A stretch of DNA of 64,000 nucleotides from Polychytrium aggregatum. Its lineage: Eukaryota; Chytridiomycota; Chytridiomycetes; Polychytriales. Positions 1 to 10,790 of the stretch are shown in pieces. Numbering within the stretch: the first letter of the stretch is position 1; each line of letters starts with the position of its first letter. The translations under genes and the position numbers were made by a program. The DNA lies in assembly GCF_025602895.1 (NCBI RefSeq), contig NW_026516218.1, positions 124,001-188,000 of the forward strand. Reading direction: 5' to 3'. The notes under the pieces are model-generated. The model made no database searches. It was given only the letters and a program-made list of their open reading frames with translations, and was not told the origin of the DNA.

Positions 1-2958
1 GGAGATTTGGTTTCGAGATTCGCTCGGAAGCTCGCATCCCAGGCTTCTTTGATGCCGCATTCAGTCCTTTGAACGAACGCCGGGTGAGTAGCGCCGGAGA
101 CAGGCCACACGAAAGCAGTCACGCTGCAAAGACTATCCGCCCTGCCGACTCACGAGGTTCTCGATGCGGGCGCGTCGTTGAAGCGTCTGATGTCGGAGTG
201 ATGGCGCTCAGGTCCTTTCTGGATCGGAGTTCGCGCCGCAGTTCTACAGAGTCTTCGCCAGTCTGTTTCGATGGAGTCCGATCAGCCCGGTATTTCGGTA
301 CCTCTCCGTCCACGATCACACGACGTCTAATGGATAAGTCTTACTTCCTTGTCACCGAAAAAGCTTCTCGCCGAGCTAACACTACGATCCTTGTCGAGCA
401 AGTGTGTATAGTGTGATAATGATACCTGATTTCCGCGGCTGTCGTCGGATGAACTCGAAGTCTCGTTCGAGGCATTCGCATTTGTGCCACGCTGTCATCG
501 AAGAGGCCCAAAACAGCGAGATTCCGTCAGATATGAAGCGTCGATACTACCAGGGGAGGGGCAAACGATCGACAGGGAAAGTAGTATACGCCAGCGTAGA
601 CAGTCTTATTGCGCCGACAAATATTCAGCGGCATCACGCCAAGGCAGATGATGTGTTTGAATGGGATGACGCACCTTGGCCTGAGCGGTGCGTGGAGGCG
701 TCGTATAGTACGACATAGACTCGTTGGAGGGTGTGGCGGTTTGCCTTTGTTTGCTGGCGAGCCTATCTGATCCTCGTCGGGACGCTGGCATATCATCATG
801 ACCAAACCCTGGTGCCCTTTCTGTTCTGTCTTCGGAGACACCTTTTGTGGCCTGGCCCTTCATTGAGCGTCTGGAATCTAGAGTATGCATTCAATAAGGC
901 GAAAGATGGATGAGACAACAGCGTTCACTCTCAGCTGCGTAACAACTCGTTTTGGGTCTCGTAGATGCCCATTTCGTGGTGACTAATTTACCTCTACTCG
1001 TATCATTCTTGGGCGGCGGCTCGAGTCCACGGCGCCTACGAGAGGATGAATTTGTCTCGTGTTCTGACTCGCTGATTTCACCAGTCTTCGCAGAGCGGGG
1101 TCCTCTGGGATCATCGGCTATAATCAAAGCAAAATGTATCGCCAATCAGCACACGAACCAACTCCCAGGCAGCAGACATCCTGCCGACAAATCACGGTAC
1201 CTGGTGCGAGGGATTCAGCGTGTGCCTGAGGCGGAGCCTTTGCGCTTCGTGTGCCGTTGTGCTGAATGTCGGCGGTGGTCAGTGAGGATGAAGTTAGGAG
1301 GGGTGGGCAACGGCATTCGTGAGTCGGTTGATGGCAGCTCTGAAGCGATCAGCTTACCTTTCGACGCGGATTGTAGCAAATAGACTTGGGTCGACGCCTG
1401 GCTTTGGGCTTTGCCGGCTGCGTCCTCGACTTTGTCGGTCGACTGCCTTCTTCCTCATCAGGGCTCTCATCCCGACCATCGCCGTCGATGCGTCTGTCCT
1501 CTTCGGCAAAATTATGCCGACTTCCGCCCTGGTGGTCCTCGTCTGTGGGGTCTGCGCCATCTGCAGAGTTCTCATGGTCGCTCAAACTCTCCTGACGACT
1601 GAGATCGCCCTGCAATCGCAACGAAGGTACATTACTGGTTCAGTTACAAAACACGCTGGTGGCCATCGCTGAGGATATCCATCATCGAACGAGGATAGAG
1701 AACTCGATCAAATAACGCACATTTTCACGATCGATTACCGCGCTATCAAGTTCGGATTCGTCGTCTTGGTCCGATGATGCTGGGACAAACTCACTCGATT
1801 GAGCCGTCGGCGCTTTCGAGTTGCTCAAAAACGCGGAGCGCCGTCTGGAGGGATGCTGAAATATGAGTTAGTTCGATATATGTTCGTGTGATTTGGTTGT
1901 GCGCGTGCATGCGAGTAAGCAGTGCAAAACAGTGAATCAGCAGGTTAGTGGACGAAAGCGCATCAATCATGCAGTGGTTGGATAGGCAAACTCAGACCAC
2001 GGGCCGACTACCCATGCGTGAAAGCACATTAGGCTCCGCCCTCTGAGCCAGCCGTAGCAACGGATCTCTTTCGACAGCGAGCGACTCACTTTAGGAATGA
2101 GGGGCTGTGGATGTACGGGATCAGAGGGCTTGAGATCGAGAAGTATTTCAAGCCGCTCCGATCGCTTCCGTGGCGTGATGGCGAAGTCGGCTTGGTACAG
2201 AGTCCACGCCAGTGAGAAGTGATCGTTGGGGATACGTTTAGTGTCGAGAGGCTATCCTACAGCACGAGATCTGCACGAACTGCCCTGTGCAGAGTCTCTC
2301 CCCTGCCACAGTTGGATGTGATGATTTGAGGGCCAGCTTGTCGAGGAAGGCGGCAACGGCAATGCCCATGACTAGACATCTACAGAACATACATATCAGG
2401 GACTTTGGCCTCAGGCTTCCAGAACCGATCGGGATCGAGGAGCTGTCCTGATCTTCGTCACTGTCGCCATCGTCTGGATCGTTTCTGCTGCCATCAACGC
2501 AGTCATCGCGAGGTTCAGAGACGGATATGGCTGTCGAGGGTTGCTTGTTTTGAAGAGGTGCTGACCGTTTTGCCATTGGCGTCGGGATTCGGTTCTCCTG
2601 CTCAGGCAGCTGCTCAGCCCGCGAGCGCTCAGGAGCATGGGCCGATGCCACGGGTGTTGTGGAGCGTAAGGTACGCCTCCTAGTCGATGTGGAGAACGGA
2701 AACTCGGGCGATTTGGGTCCATGAGAGGGTTTTGCGGACGCTGGAGTCTTGGATTTGATCGTTGAGCTTGTTGGCAGTGGATTGTGGCCCGTATCGTCGT
2801 CGGACACTGGATGGGCGGGATCGGATCAGCAGATTGCCGCAAGCTGTTCTCAAACTGCCGCACACGCTTGCGTCCGTCTGGTTGTTGCGATGGAAGGCGT
2901 CCTGACACAACAACCAACCTCGGTCCGGTAGGTCCGTTTCCGAGTCGTAGTCTGCCAT
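1..2958 (-). CDS. Disordered charged nuclear-like protein, 3' end outside window
   Basis: I do not recognise this gene. A chain of about ten exons can be followed on the minus strand with compatible phases. It starts at the ATG at 2958 (MADYDSETDLPDR). A second exon at about 2808-2383 is rich in S/T/P/R. Further exons lie near 2200-2090, 1844-1725 (starting HPSRRRSAFLS), 1600-1354 (GDLSRQESLSDHENSADG), 1251-1200, 1109-960, 862-690 and 490-440, then 300-130, and the frame appears open to the window edge. Most junctions have good sites, for example AAAG/GTAAGC at about 1354 and TTATAG at about 1110. The product is low-complexity, alternating acidic and basic patches with TPRKR and RRRRG clusters, and no folded domain is visible except perhaps one short helical exon (SERLEILLDLKPSD) near 2150. 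Individual exon borders are inferred. It is divergent from FIP1. Confidence 0.5.
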
Positions 2959-3300
2959 TGGGGGGAGGACGGGGTTCGAAGCAAATGCAATGACGAATCA
3001 GTAACGTTTGCCCGCCAGGGAACCAACATGGGAGTCAAAGGCCGCCGTGGCTTGGATTGCCCTTGAATCGTGCCAAAGCTGGTTGTATAAGCAAGCGTTC
3101 GGCGCCATGCCTCTAGGAGCGGCTGGTGCAACTGACCCGAGTCATCAACCAGAGGGGTTGCATGCGTCGATGCAAGCGTGTTGGGCATGACGACTTTGGC
3201 CTTGAAGTCAACAAAGTCCATTACGCCTCTGGCATCGGTCTTGATTGGCTCGACAGTGCGGAGGCCCGTTTTTCTGATCGATCGGCCGGAGCCGTAGCGG

Positions 3301-3333
3301 AGCGATTGCAGAGCGATTGCAGAGCGATTGCAG
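3301..3333. repeat. 11-bp tandem repeat, 3 copies
   Basis: AGCGATTGCAG is repeated three times head to tail between the divergent disordered-protein and FIP1 genes. The rest of 2959-3826 shows only more simple C/A-rich repeats (around 3754-3808, CAACACCCAG-like units) just upstream of the FIP1 start and no convincing gene. Confidence 0.85.
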
Positions 3334-3826
3334 AGCGGTGCGTCAGCCACTGGCGATGCCATGAAGAGCCGGCGACTGTTGGCCGGGCCTGCTCACAGCC
3401 GGTCCGCCCGCGAGCGAACGGGGTGCTGCGTGACATGTCTGCACACCTGCCGACATTCGGCTCAAAATATCGATCTGGCCGGGGCTGGTACCGCTTGCTG
3501 TCCATGATGCCACCGGGAGGCTGGGTGCTATTGGGACGATGAGGGGGGGGGTCAGAGAGGCTTGAGCAGAAACCGACAGAGAGTCGCGGCTGATCGACAG
3601 GAATGCCTGGCGAGGCCGGTCCCAACCACCCGCGGCATGCATTTGCCCAAAGGCGGAGGGCGGCTCGATCCGGCAGCAGCGGCTCGATCCAGGCGCCTGG
3701 CTGGCCTGGCTGCGTCCAGCTGCACTTGCGTTCGCGGCTGCGGGCATCCCACAGCCAGCACCCAACACCCAGCAACACCAACACCCAGCAACACCAGCAC
3801 CCAGGCAGGCGGCGCGACGATCGAGG

Positions 3827-6800
3827 ATGGACGACATCGACAACGACGACGAGTTTCTCTACGGACCCGCCACGACAAGCGACCTGCAGTGTAAGCTGGG
3901 CTCGCTGCCCGCGTCTGCGCTGCCGCAAGGGATGGACGGATATCTGCGATCTTGATGCTGTGGGCTGATCTACCTCCTCCTGGCTCCCTGCCGACATCCG
4001 TGCAATCCGACGATCGCATCGCCAGCCCTGAGGTAAAAGCGTCACGACAAGCACTTGCGCGGAAACAACAGGACTATTCGGTGGCACTGCTGACTCGGGC
4101 CGTGCTGGCTCTGCGACGATGTCGTCGGCGATCTCGGATCTCCCACACGATCCAGAGCGTGCCTTCGGGCCGACCGATTTCACCTCTCTCTGACACCATC
4201 CGACTCGCCCTCGTGCCCGACAGAGATCCAGGCCTCGCTGCCCTTGAATCCGACTCCGACTTCCTGGCGGGTCTCTCCAGTGGGACAGGGTAAGTGGTTT
4301 GTGATCCAGCTCAGGCTGCCGATATCTTCGACCGCCATTCGCATATTGCTTCATACCCGGCCCGGCTGGCTGCGCTCATGCGCATATCTGTTACCGCATA
4401 TCCAAAGATTTAATTTGTTTCCCTGGCTCCATTGATCTCCCCCCCCTGGATGTGCATTTGCAACAGGGCTGGGCCGATATCGGACGCCCGAGCAGCCCAC
4501 GAGCACGACGATGACGATGGCAGCGACGACGCCGATGCCGATGAGGATGAGGATGTAAGACAATTGGTTCCTGTTCTGCTCTATATGACGCACATGCCAT
4601 CATCGGCTGTAGTTAACGCGGGAAGAATCGAACGAGTTATCGCCAGTGAAACTCACCGCGACACTTTGTCATTCACTGCCATTTGTGTAGGATGTCGAGA
4701 TTCTGCTGGAGCCAACCGATGGCGATGCTGAAGGAGGCTCGCCTGGACGTCGAGGGTCTATCGTCAGTGCAGCGGTTCCCGCCTTGGCAGCCAGCCAGGC
4801 TGCATCCGGATCAACTTCGGCAATCAAAGTCGTAGGCGGAACCAAGGCTGCAGGTACAATGGGTCGATTGCTGATCGTGATGCATACCAAACGACATCGA
4901 GCAGTCAACAGAATTGCATGTGGCTGATCGAAACAGGAGCAAGGTGACCCACAGAAAATGCCCTGCCCTGACGACCCGCACCGAACTTCTTTGGCCAGAC
5001 ACCGCATCGAAGGCAGTTGCAGTAGTCACCAAGTCTGCGGTCGATCTCGATGCCGTTGGACAGATCGATGGCCAAGATGTCTTTGATGCCGATCTCGAGT
5101 CATTCGAGGATAAGCCCTGGCGGAAGCCTGGCGCAGACATTACCGATTACTTCAACTTTGGGTTCAACGAGGCAACCTGGAAGGCGTACTGCGCCAAGCA
5201 AAAGCAGCTCCGCGAGGATCGCATTCACCCAAAACACATCAACAGGCCGATTGTGACCTATGAGTCCGGCATGGAAATGATGTCTTTTGACGGCGACCGC
5301 TTTGGTGGACCCCACATCATCGATCCCATGGGCATGGGCCAGTTTACACGGCCACCCATGATGCCGCGACCGATGCCGCGGGACGATTTCCCGCCTTCCT
5401 TCCTTGGTCAGTAACCAACGAGCTGTAGCTGAATGAAGCCCATGGTGTATTGAAATATGCCCAGTATCATCACAATTATCCAAGTATTGACTTTTGATCT
5501 ACGTTTCCCAGGAAAGCGAGCACGAGAGCAAGACGAGTCCGTTATTCAAATTCTCTCCTCAGCTGATGATGATTCCGGCCGGTAAAAATTGGGCTATCGC
5601 ACGGGTTGACAAAGGAAATCTGCTGTGTGTCTTCCTTAACTGACAGTATTGGCTCGGCGACTGCTCTCGATACCCAACAGCGCGTCCAAGGGGCCTGATG
5701 CGAATGATGAGTTCCACCTGCGGCCAGATGAGTCCGGTAAGCCCAAAGCGAGACCGCCACACCAAAATCGCTGCAATAGCGATGTTCAAGCAAAGAACTT
5801 ACGTCTTGAATTGCAACATGCCGTTATGGATAGGTCCGCCCTTACATATGTTCCAAAACAGGGTGAGTGATATTGGAACCAAGTGTCGGCGACTGGGTGC
5901 TGGTGAAGCACAGATCGGCTCAACGTGCTCGTGGCAAACCGTCGATATCGCCTTCAGTCTTGACAATACTCCCGCGATACTGCGGCAGCTGCGTAAGACC
6001 ATTCATTAACTCTCCACCTGGCATCGCCTGCAGGAGCCGTTCGCGCCTTTCCCACCCGGATTCAACGAGATGGGAGGCGGTCCAGGCGACCCGTTCCGCC
6101 GAGGGCCAATGCCAGTCGGACCCATGAGCGGGCCGCCGATGCCTGTTCCTCCTCGTGGCATGCGAGGACCCATTCCACAGCCTCTGCATCCTCAGGCCCC
6201 TGCTGTACTTCCGAGAGATAGGTGCGTTGCGGCAACATGCTGGACTACATGCTGGCTCCGCTCTTAAGGAGCCGAAATTGCTTGTTCCGACCAAGACTAC
6301 TGTCTCGGATCGATATTGACTTTGGTGTGCTGCATATGTATCCAGAATGATATTCCCTGGAGAGGACCACGGCACTGGTAAGAGTCATCCGATGCAGAGC
6401 TGCAGCCGAGATATGTCGATCGACAACTAGGTCCGGCCCAGACCCTGGCCATAAACAGTGACTCGAAAATATGGCTTACAAGCCGCAGGCCGCCGAGCGA
6501 CGCGGCTTCATCTGCTCGAATGGCCTGCGTTTGGTTTTGCTTCGCAACCCACGGATTCTCACCAGCGCTTTGGGACGCAGGACAACCCCGATTCCCCGAC
6601 TCACGAGGCCAGTTCCAGCCACACCGAGATGGCGGCTACCATGGACCATATCCTGGCCGAGACGAGGCCGACCGGGTCAGCCATGATAGCTATGGTTCGG
6701 CAGGCCGCTTTCACGATCGAGACCGAGATAGAGACCGTGATCGAGATCGAGAACGAGACCGGGATCGCGAACGCGACAGGGACCGGGACCGAGACCGGGA

Positions 6801-7268
6801 TCGAGACCGCGAGCGACACTCGGAGACAGTAAGTTAGAAGGACGATGTATTTCGCTCGTCCGCCGGTTCAACTTGGGTATGCGCCACACGATCCGTGTCC
6901 TCCCTTGCTCACACAGCACTTTGATCTTCGTATTGTGATATTCCGGCCTTCAGCGCGAGCCGCGCCGTGACAGCGGCAGGTGAGTTTCCTCCATAATGCC
7001 AAGGGCACCAGCTCACTAACCGCACCGCATGCGAGCCATTGCCAGAGGAGATGATTGGTTGCGGTCATCTTGATCTCGATATGAGCTTCTTTCGATGTGG
7101 CACGAATACGGTACTGACACTAACCTTAACCGTGCTCTCTGGGATACTCCTCGTTTCGACGGTATTAAACGTGCTGGATGTGCCGTGTTTGTACCGCCGT
7201 GTCCCGTCCTGCTACCAAGCCGCTCACGAAAGGACGACGAGGAAGCATACCCGAAGCGCCAGAAATAA
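3827..7268 (+). CDS. FIP1: Pre-mRNA polyadenylation factor Fip1
   Basis: Fip1 is a subunit of the nuclear cleavage and polyadenylation factor; it tethers poly(A) polymerase to the complex. Exon 1 (3827-3890) begins [14 protein letters not shown], the usual Fip1 N-terminus. An acidic exon near 4471-4554 follows, then 4691-4850, then the diagnostic Fip1 motif at about 5110-5220 ([19 protein letters not shown]). Downstream are a [13 protein letters not shown] exon (about 5513), a proline/glycine-rich exon (about 6034-6222, [10 protein letters not shown]), and an exon of Arg-Asp dipeptide repeats (about 6700-6825). The end is a short basic/acidic tail, [11 protein letters not shown], with TAA at 7266-7268. 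Phases agree across the junctions checked in the first half (ACAGG/GTAAGT to G-GCT, GAT/GTAAGA to GAT, TTG/GTCAGT to GAAAG). The RD-repeat tail resembles that of animal FIP1L1 more than yeast Fip1. Borders after 5600, and a small exon near 7050, are less certain. Confidence 0.88.
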
Positions 7269-7595
7269 ACTTGGTCCACAATGTAGGGCATCCGTCCAGC
7301 AAACAAAAGCGCTGTCTCGGCTGCTCGAGGGCGAGTTCTGTCGGGGCCCAGAGTTCTGTCTGCGGTCTCCATTTGGGTCGGCCATCGCTGCGGTCGGTGA
7401 TCGGCCATCGAAGGATCGCTTGCGGGCGAGAGGTCTGGGTCAAAGTTCATGGGCAACGACTGGTGATGGCCCTGGACTGGCTGTGGCGCAGACTGGGTGA
7501 GTTCACATGATTGGGGTGTTCGGCACCTTCTGGTCCAAGCGAACTGTTCCTGGCGACAATCTCACATTCAAGCTCAGAACCACCGCCCGAGCGAT

Positions 7596-9363
7596 ATGGA
7601 CAATCTTGCCGGATACGGATCGTCGTCAGACGACGAGGCAGTCGATCAGACCAGCCCGGTGGCCTCCGCCAACCAGCGCATATTGCCGTCGCCACCATCG
7701 ACAAAGTCCCTCGGCGGTCTTGCATTGGCGCTCCCTCCGCCCAAGCACACACCTACCCCGGCCTTGATCCAGCCGACTGGAGCGGATGCATCTGGAGCCC
7801 AAAAGAGAAAGCGAGTTCAGATCTTTCTGGATGTGCCTCAGGATCTAAACGAGGACGGCGACGAGATTCCCGGAGCTGCTGCAGAAAAGAAGCCCAAATC
7901 CGCAGGAGCAGGGTCGGGATCTGGGTCTGGGTCTGGGTTGTTTGCGCTGCTTCCGCCCCCGAAGCAGTCCAGCGCAAGCCTGCCGAAGCGTGCTGGAGGC
8001 AACGATACATCTCTGTTGGGATCGAGTTCATTGCTGGTTCCTGGCTCCGTCAAGAAGGCAACAGGGCAAGTTGCCCAGACGGCTGGTTCATCCAAAGCCC
8101 CGAAAACCGCGCCGTCCAAAGATCCGTCAGGCCCCTTATCATTCTTTACTCTCGGTATGACGGCTTCCGTTCGCTTCGATGCAGTGTGCATCCGTGGTCG
8201 AACTTTGGGCGATAGACATTCTGTGTACGTCGACGACGGTCGGCGACAGTCGCCATATGTTCGGGGCTGGTTTTGGCCACAGCGGATCGTGATGCGCTGC
8301 ATCAAGTACTGATCTCTTTCTGGACGAACAACACCTATTTCGCAGAATCAGCAGAGCCCAAACCTGACGCGGATCTAAATGTATCGCCAATGGTCAAGGC
8401 TCCGTCGTTCGTGTATCATGAGCCCGATCCTGCACCAAAGCCAGCGTACGCCTCGGCAGCGTCAATGTATGCCTATCCGTCCAGTACACAGATGCACGCA
8501 AATACGTACCAACCGGCCGAGGATACGGGTTTCTCTGGAGCTGTTGGAGGAAGCATGTCACAAGGACAGTCCGAGTTATCTGGAATCGACGATGACAAGA
8601 TGGTGCGTGGTTTTGATGAGGCATTGATTCGTTTCTGCGTTGCATGGCCGCGGTCTCGCTCGACGCAGCGAATATTGGCTCCGAATCCAGATGCATCGGA
8701 TGCTCAGTGCCGCTTATGCTTGGTGCTGTTACCGGTCGTCCTCCTTCACGACCCCAGCCGCGAATGATAACCATGATGAATGTCCGCTGCTCACAGATCA
8801 TGCGACTTGGCGGGCGGCATGCTCGGGGACCGCCAATGGAAATCAAAGAAATCCGCCAGCAAGATATTATCGGAGAAGGTTACGAGCGCGAAATCCAGAA
8901 AACCATGTCACTACCCGCAGCTGGATCCACCGCCTTTGCCGTTGAGTATCCGTGCTTCTGCGTGCCCTCGCAGCGAGAGAGCTGTGTTTCGCTCGACCCT
9001 TCTTCGCAGTAGCGCTGAATGAAACCCTTCCACTGTCACCAACCCATAGGGCATCCAATCGGTCTCAAAGCGAGTTAAATCCAAGCACGGCATCATGTCG
9101 CTTGCGTTCGAAGCCAAGCAGCGAGAGCAGGCTCTGCAGGAGCAGTATGCGACGGCCAAGGCCACCCGCAAACTCACCCAGGCAAAGTATGGTAAGACCC
9201 CCCGATCGCTTTCTACCGCTGCGCCGGTACACTAAGGGATCCGCAATCACCCGGCACTGCGAGGGAGGCCAAAATGAGCTTATGGAGTGGTATAGCCGCT
9301 CTATTTTCATCGAAATCACTCCCGGACTGACTCTTCACTCCGCCCTCCCCTTCAGGATTCTGA
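7596..9363 (+). CDS. PRCC-family protein
   Basis: Homologue of PRCC, a proline-rich nuclear protein associated with the spliceosome and, in animals, with mitotic checkpoint factors. Exons are 7596-8154, 8346-8602, one starting at 8797 (end not fixed), 9051-9191 and 9356-9363. The N-terminus reads MDNLAGYGSSSDDEA, followed by repeated LPPPK segments and a GSGSGSGLFALLPPPK stretch typical of the family. The conserved C-terminal region appears as GGRHARGPPMEIKEIRQQD and then TRKLTQAKYGF, matching the SRRQTQAKYGF ending I know for human PRCC. The last exon holds only the end of a Gly codon, one Phe codon and the TGA stop. It faces the unknown gene at 9540-10409 tail to tail. Confidence 0.85.
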
Positions 9364-9539
9364 ATCCCGAGCCACCCGCTCCAGGCGTTGATGACAAGCT
9401 CGTCTTGGAAACCATAGTCTTGAATACAGGGTCGATGCATATCTTTGCCCGCTTCCAAAATGGGAGGGGGTGGCATGCGAGCGCCGGTATTCATGATCCA
9501 GAGCAAGCCGGTCCTAATCGCAAATGTAGAGAGCCAAGT

Positions 9540-10409
9540 TCATGTTGCGAGCGCCGCAATCATGCTCTGGCCGGGTGCCACCCGCAATTTGGTTGTCAGC
9601 CACGACCGGATGTTCTGGGCAAGGGCCCCGAAGGAGTCAGAGGCATTGATCCGAGCCAGCTCTCTCTGGCAAGCAACCGATGCACGTTGGAGGATGGAGG
9701 CGCACTCGCTTGGTCGAGCCGGGACAAATACGAGGACCAGCCATTCGGCGAGCAGGATCGTCAGCACAACCGAGTCGCGGCGGACAGGGTCCGGGTGGTT
9801 CAGGAGAGCCAGCGGGAGTTCGATGTTGGAGACAAGCCGGAGCCAGTCCAGGAAGCCACCGACAAAGAGGATTGGCACATCGACCGACTCACTGAACAGC
9901 TGGGTCAGGTCCGAGTTGAAGCTCTCAAAGAGGCCCGAAAAAGCCTGATGGCTCTGGATGATCCGCACCGGGTCATGGGTATCGTATCGAATAGGCGAGC
10001 CACAGGCTCCGCTGCTTTCGAGAAAAGCCGATGCTCGCTGGGCGACAGAGTCGCTGCTGGGCGAGTCCCATAATGACCCTGGGCGGGTTGGCAACGGTGA
10101 GCGGGTCGCTTGGGGTTCGGGCGGTGGCACGGCCGGTCCCTGGCGAAAGGCAAACAGCGACCCAGATGGGACAATGGGACCTTCAAGAAGCGACGAGAAC
10201 GGAGAGTTTGAAGGCCCAAAAGCCAAGTCGGTGTGCTCGGCCAACAGCCCCAGGTCCCCTGGGCCGCTTGCAAGACTTTGCTGGGGCAGGGTGTCTTGAA
10301 AGACAAGCTTGCGGCGTGGCGGATGCTGGGGAGCCGATGCAGCGAATGTGAACGACCGAGACGCTGTGTCTTGGCCAAATACGAAGAGGGCATCGGCAGG
10401 GATGTCCAT
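9540..10409 (-). CDS. Unknown protein, 289 residues
   Basis: An uninterrupted reading frame from the ATG at 10409 (MDIPADALFVFGQD) to a stop at 9540; the frame stays open further upstream, but no better start is seen. The first ~150 residues are low-complexity and rich in P, S and F, with FVFG and SFTF motifs loosely like nucleoporin FG repeats. The last ~130 residues look helical, with two hydrophobic segments (around ILFVGGFLDWL and VVLTILLAEWLVLVFV) that could be membrane helices or buried core. I do not recognise a family. Coding use is supported by length and by divergent placement 381 bp from the RBR ligase start. Additional exons on the 3' side cannot be excluded. Confidence 0.5.
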   Translation of the reverse strand: MDIPADALFVFGQDTASRSFTFAASAPQHPPRRKLVFQDTLPQQSLASGPGDLGLLAEHTDLAFGPSNSPFSSLLEGPIVPSGSLFAFRQGPAVPPPEPQATRSPLPTRPGSLWDSPSSDSVAQRASAFLESSGACGSPIRYDTHDPVRIIQSHQAFSGLFESFNSDLTQLFSESVDVPILFVGGFLDWLRLVSNIELPLALLNHPDPVRRDSVVLTILLAEWLVLVFVPARPSECASILQRASVACQRELARINASDSFGALAQNIRSWLTTKLRVAPGQSMIAALAT

Positions 10410-10790
10410 GCTGGTATCTCGGGGGTTGTTGGGCGTGATGCAGGGACGTCGCGGAGGGGCAGCCGGAGATCTTGATGCGACGAGACTCGGACGGAGAACC
10501 GAGCGACGGCCGAAGCGGTTAGATGCGAAATGCAGCCGAGACGCAGCGATGGTGGGTGCGGTGGCTGCGATGCGATACGATGCGATGTGGCAGTTGCGGT
10601 CCCAGAGGCAGGCCAGAGCGACAATGTCGTCCAAGGCCAAGCGCAGCCCCGAGACGAGACAGGTCGGGCATGCGGCTGGCTTGGGGCGTTGTTCGCCGAA
10701 AGGTCCTCTCTTTGCCCATCGCAGCCGCCGGCCGATCCGCCAGCCTATCCACAGCCGCACTCCGATCCGGCAGCCTCTTTCGCAGCCTCG

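Noticed and set aside
6601-6819. Minus-strand frame rich in Ser-Val repeats
   Set aside because: Antisense reflection of the Arg-Asp repeat exon of FIP1.
8952-10073. Long plus-strand frame of 373 codons
   Set aside because: It overlaps the PRCC 3' exons in another frame and runs antisense to the unknown minus-strand gene, with no recognisable protein features.
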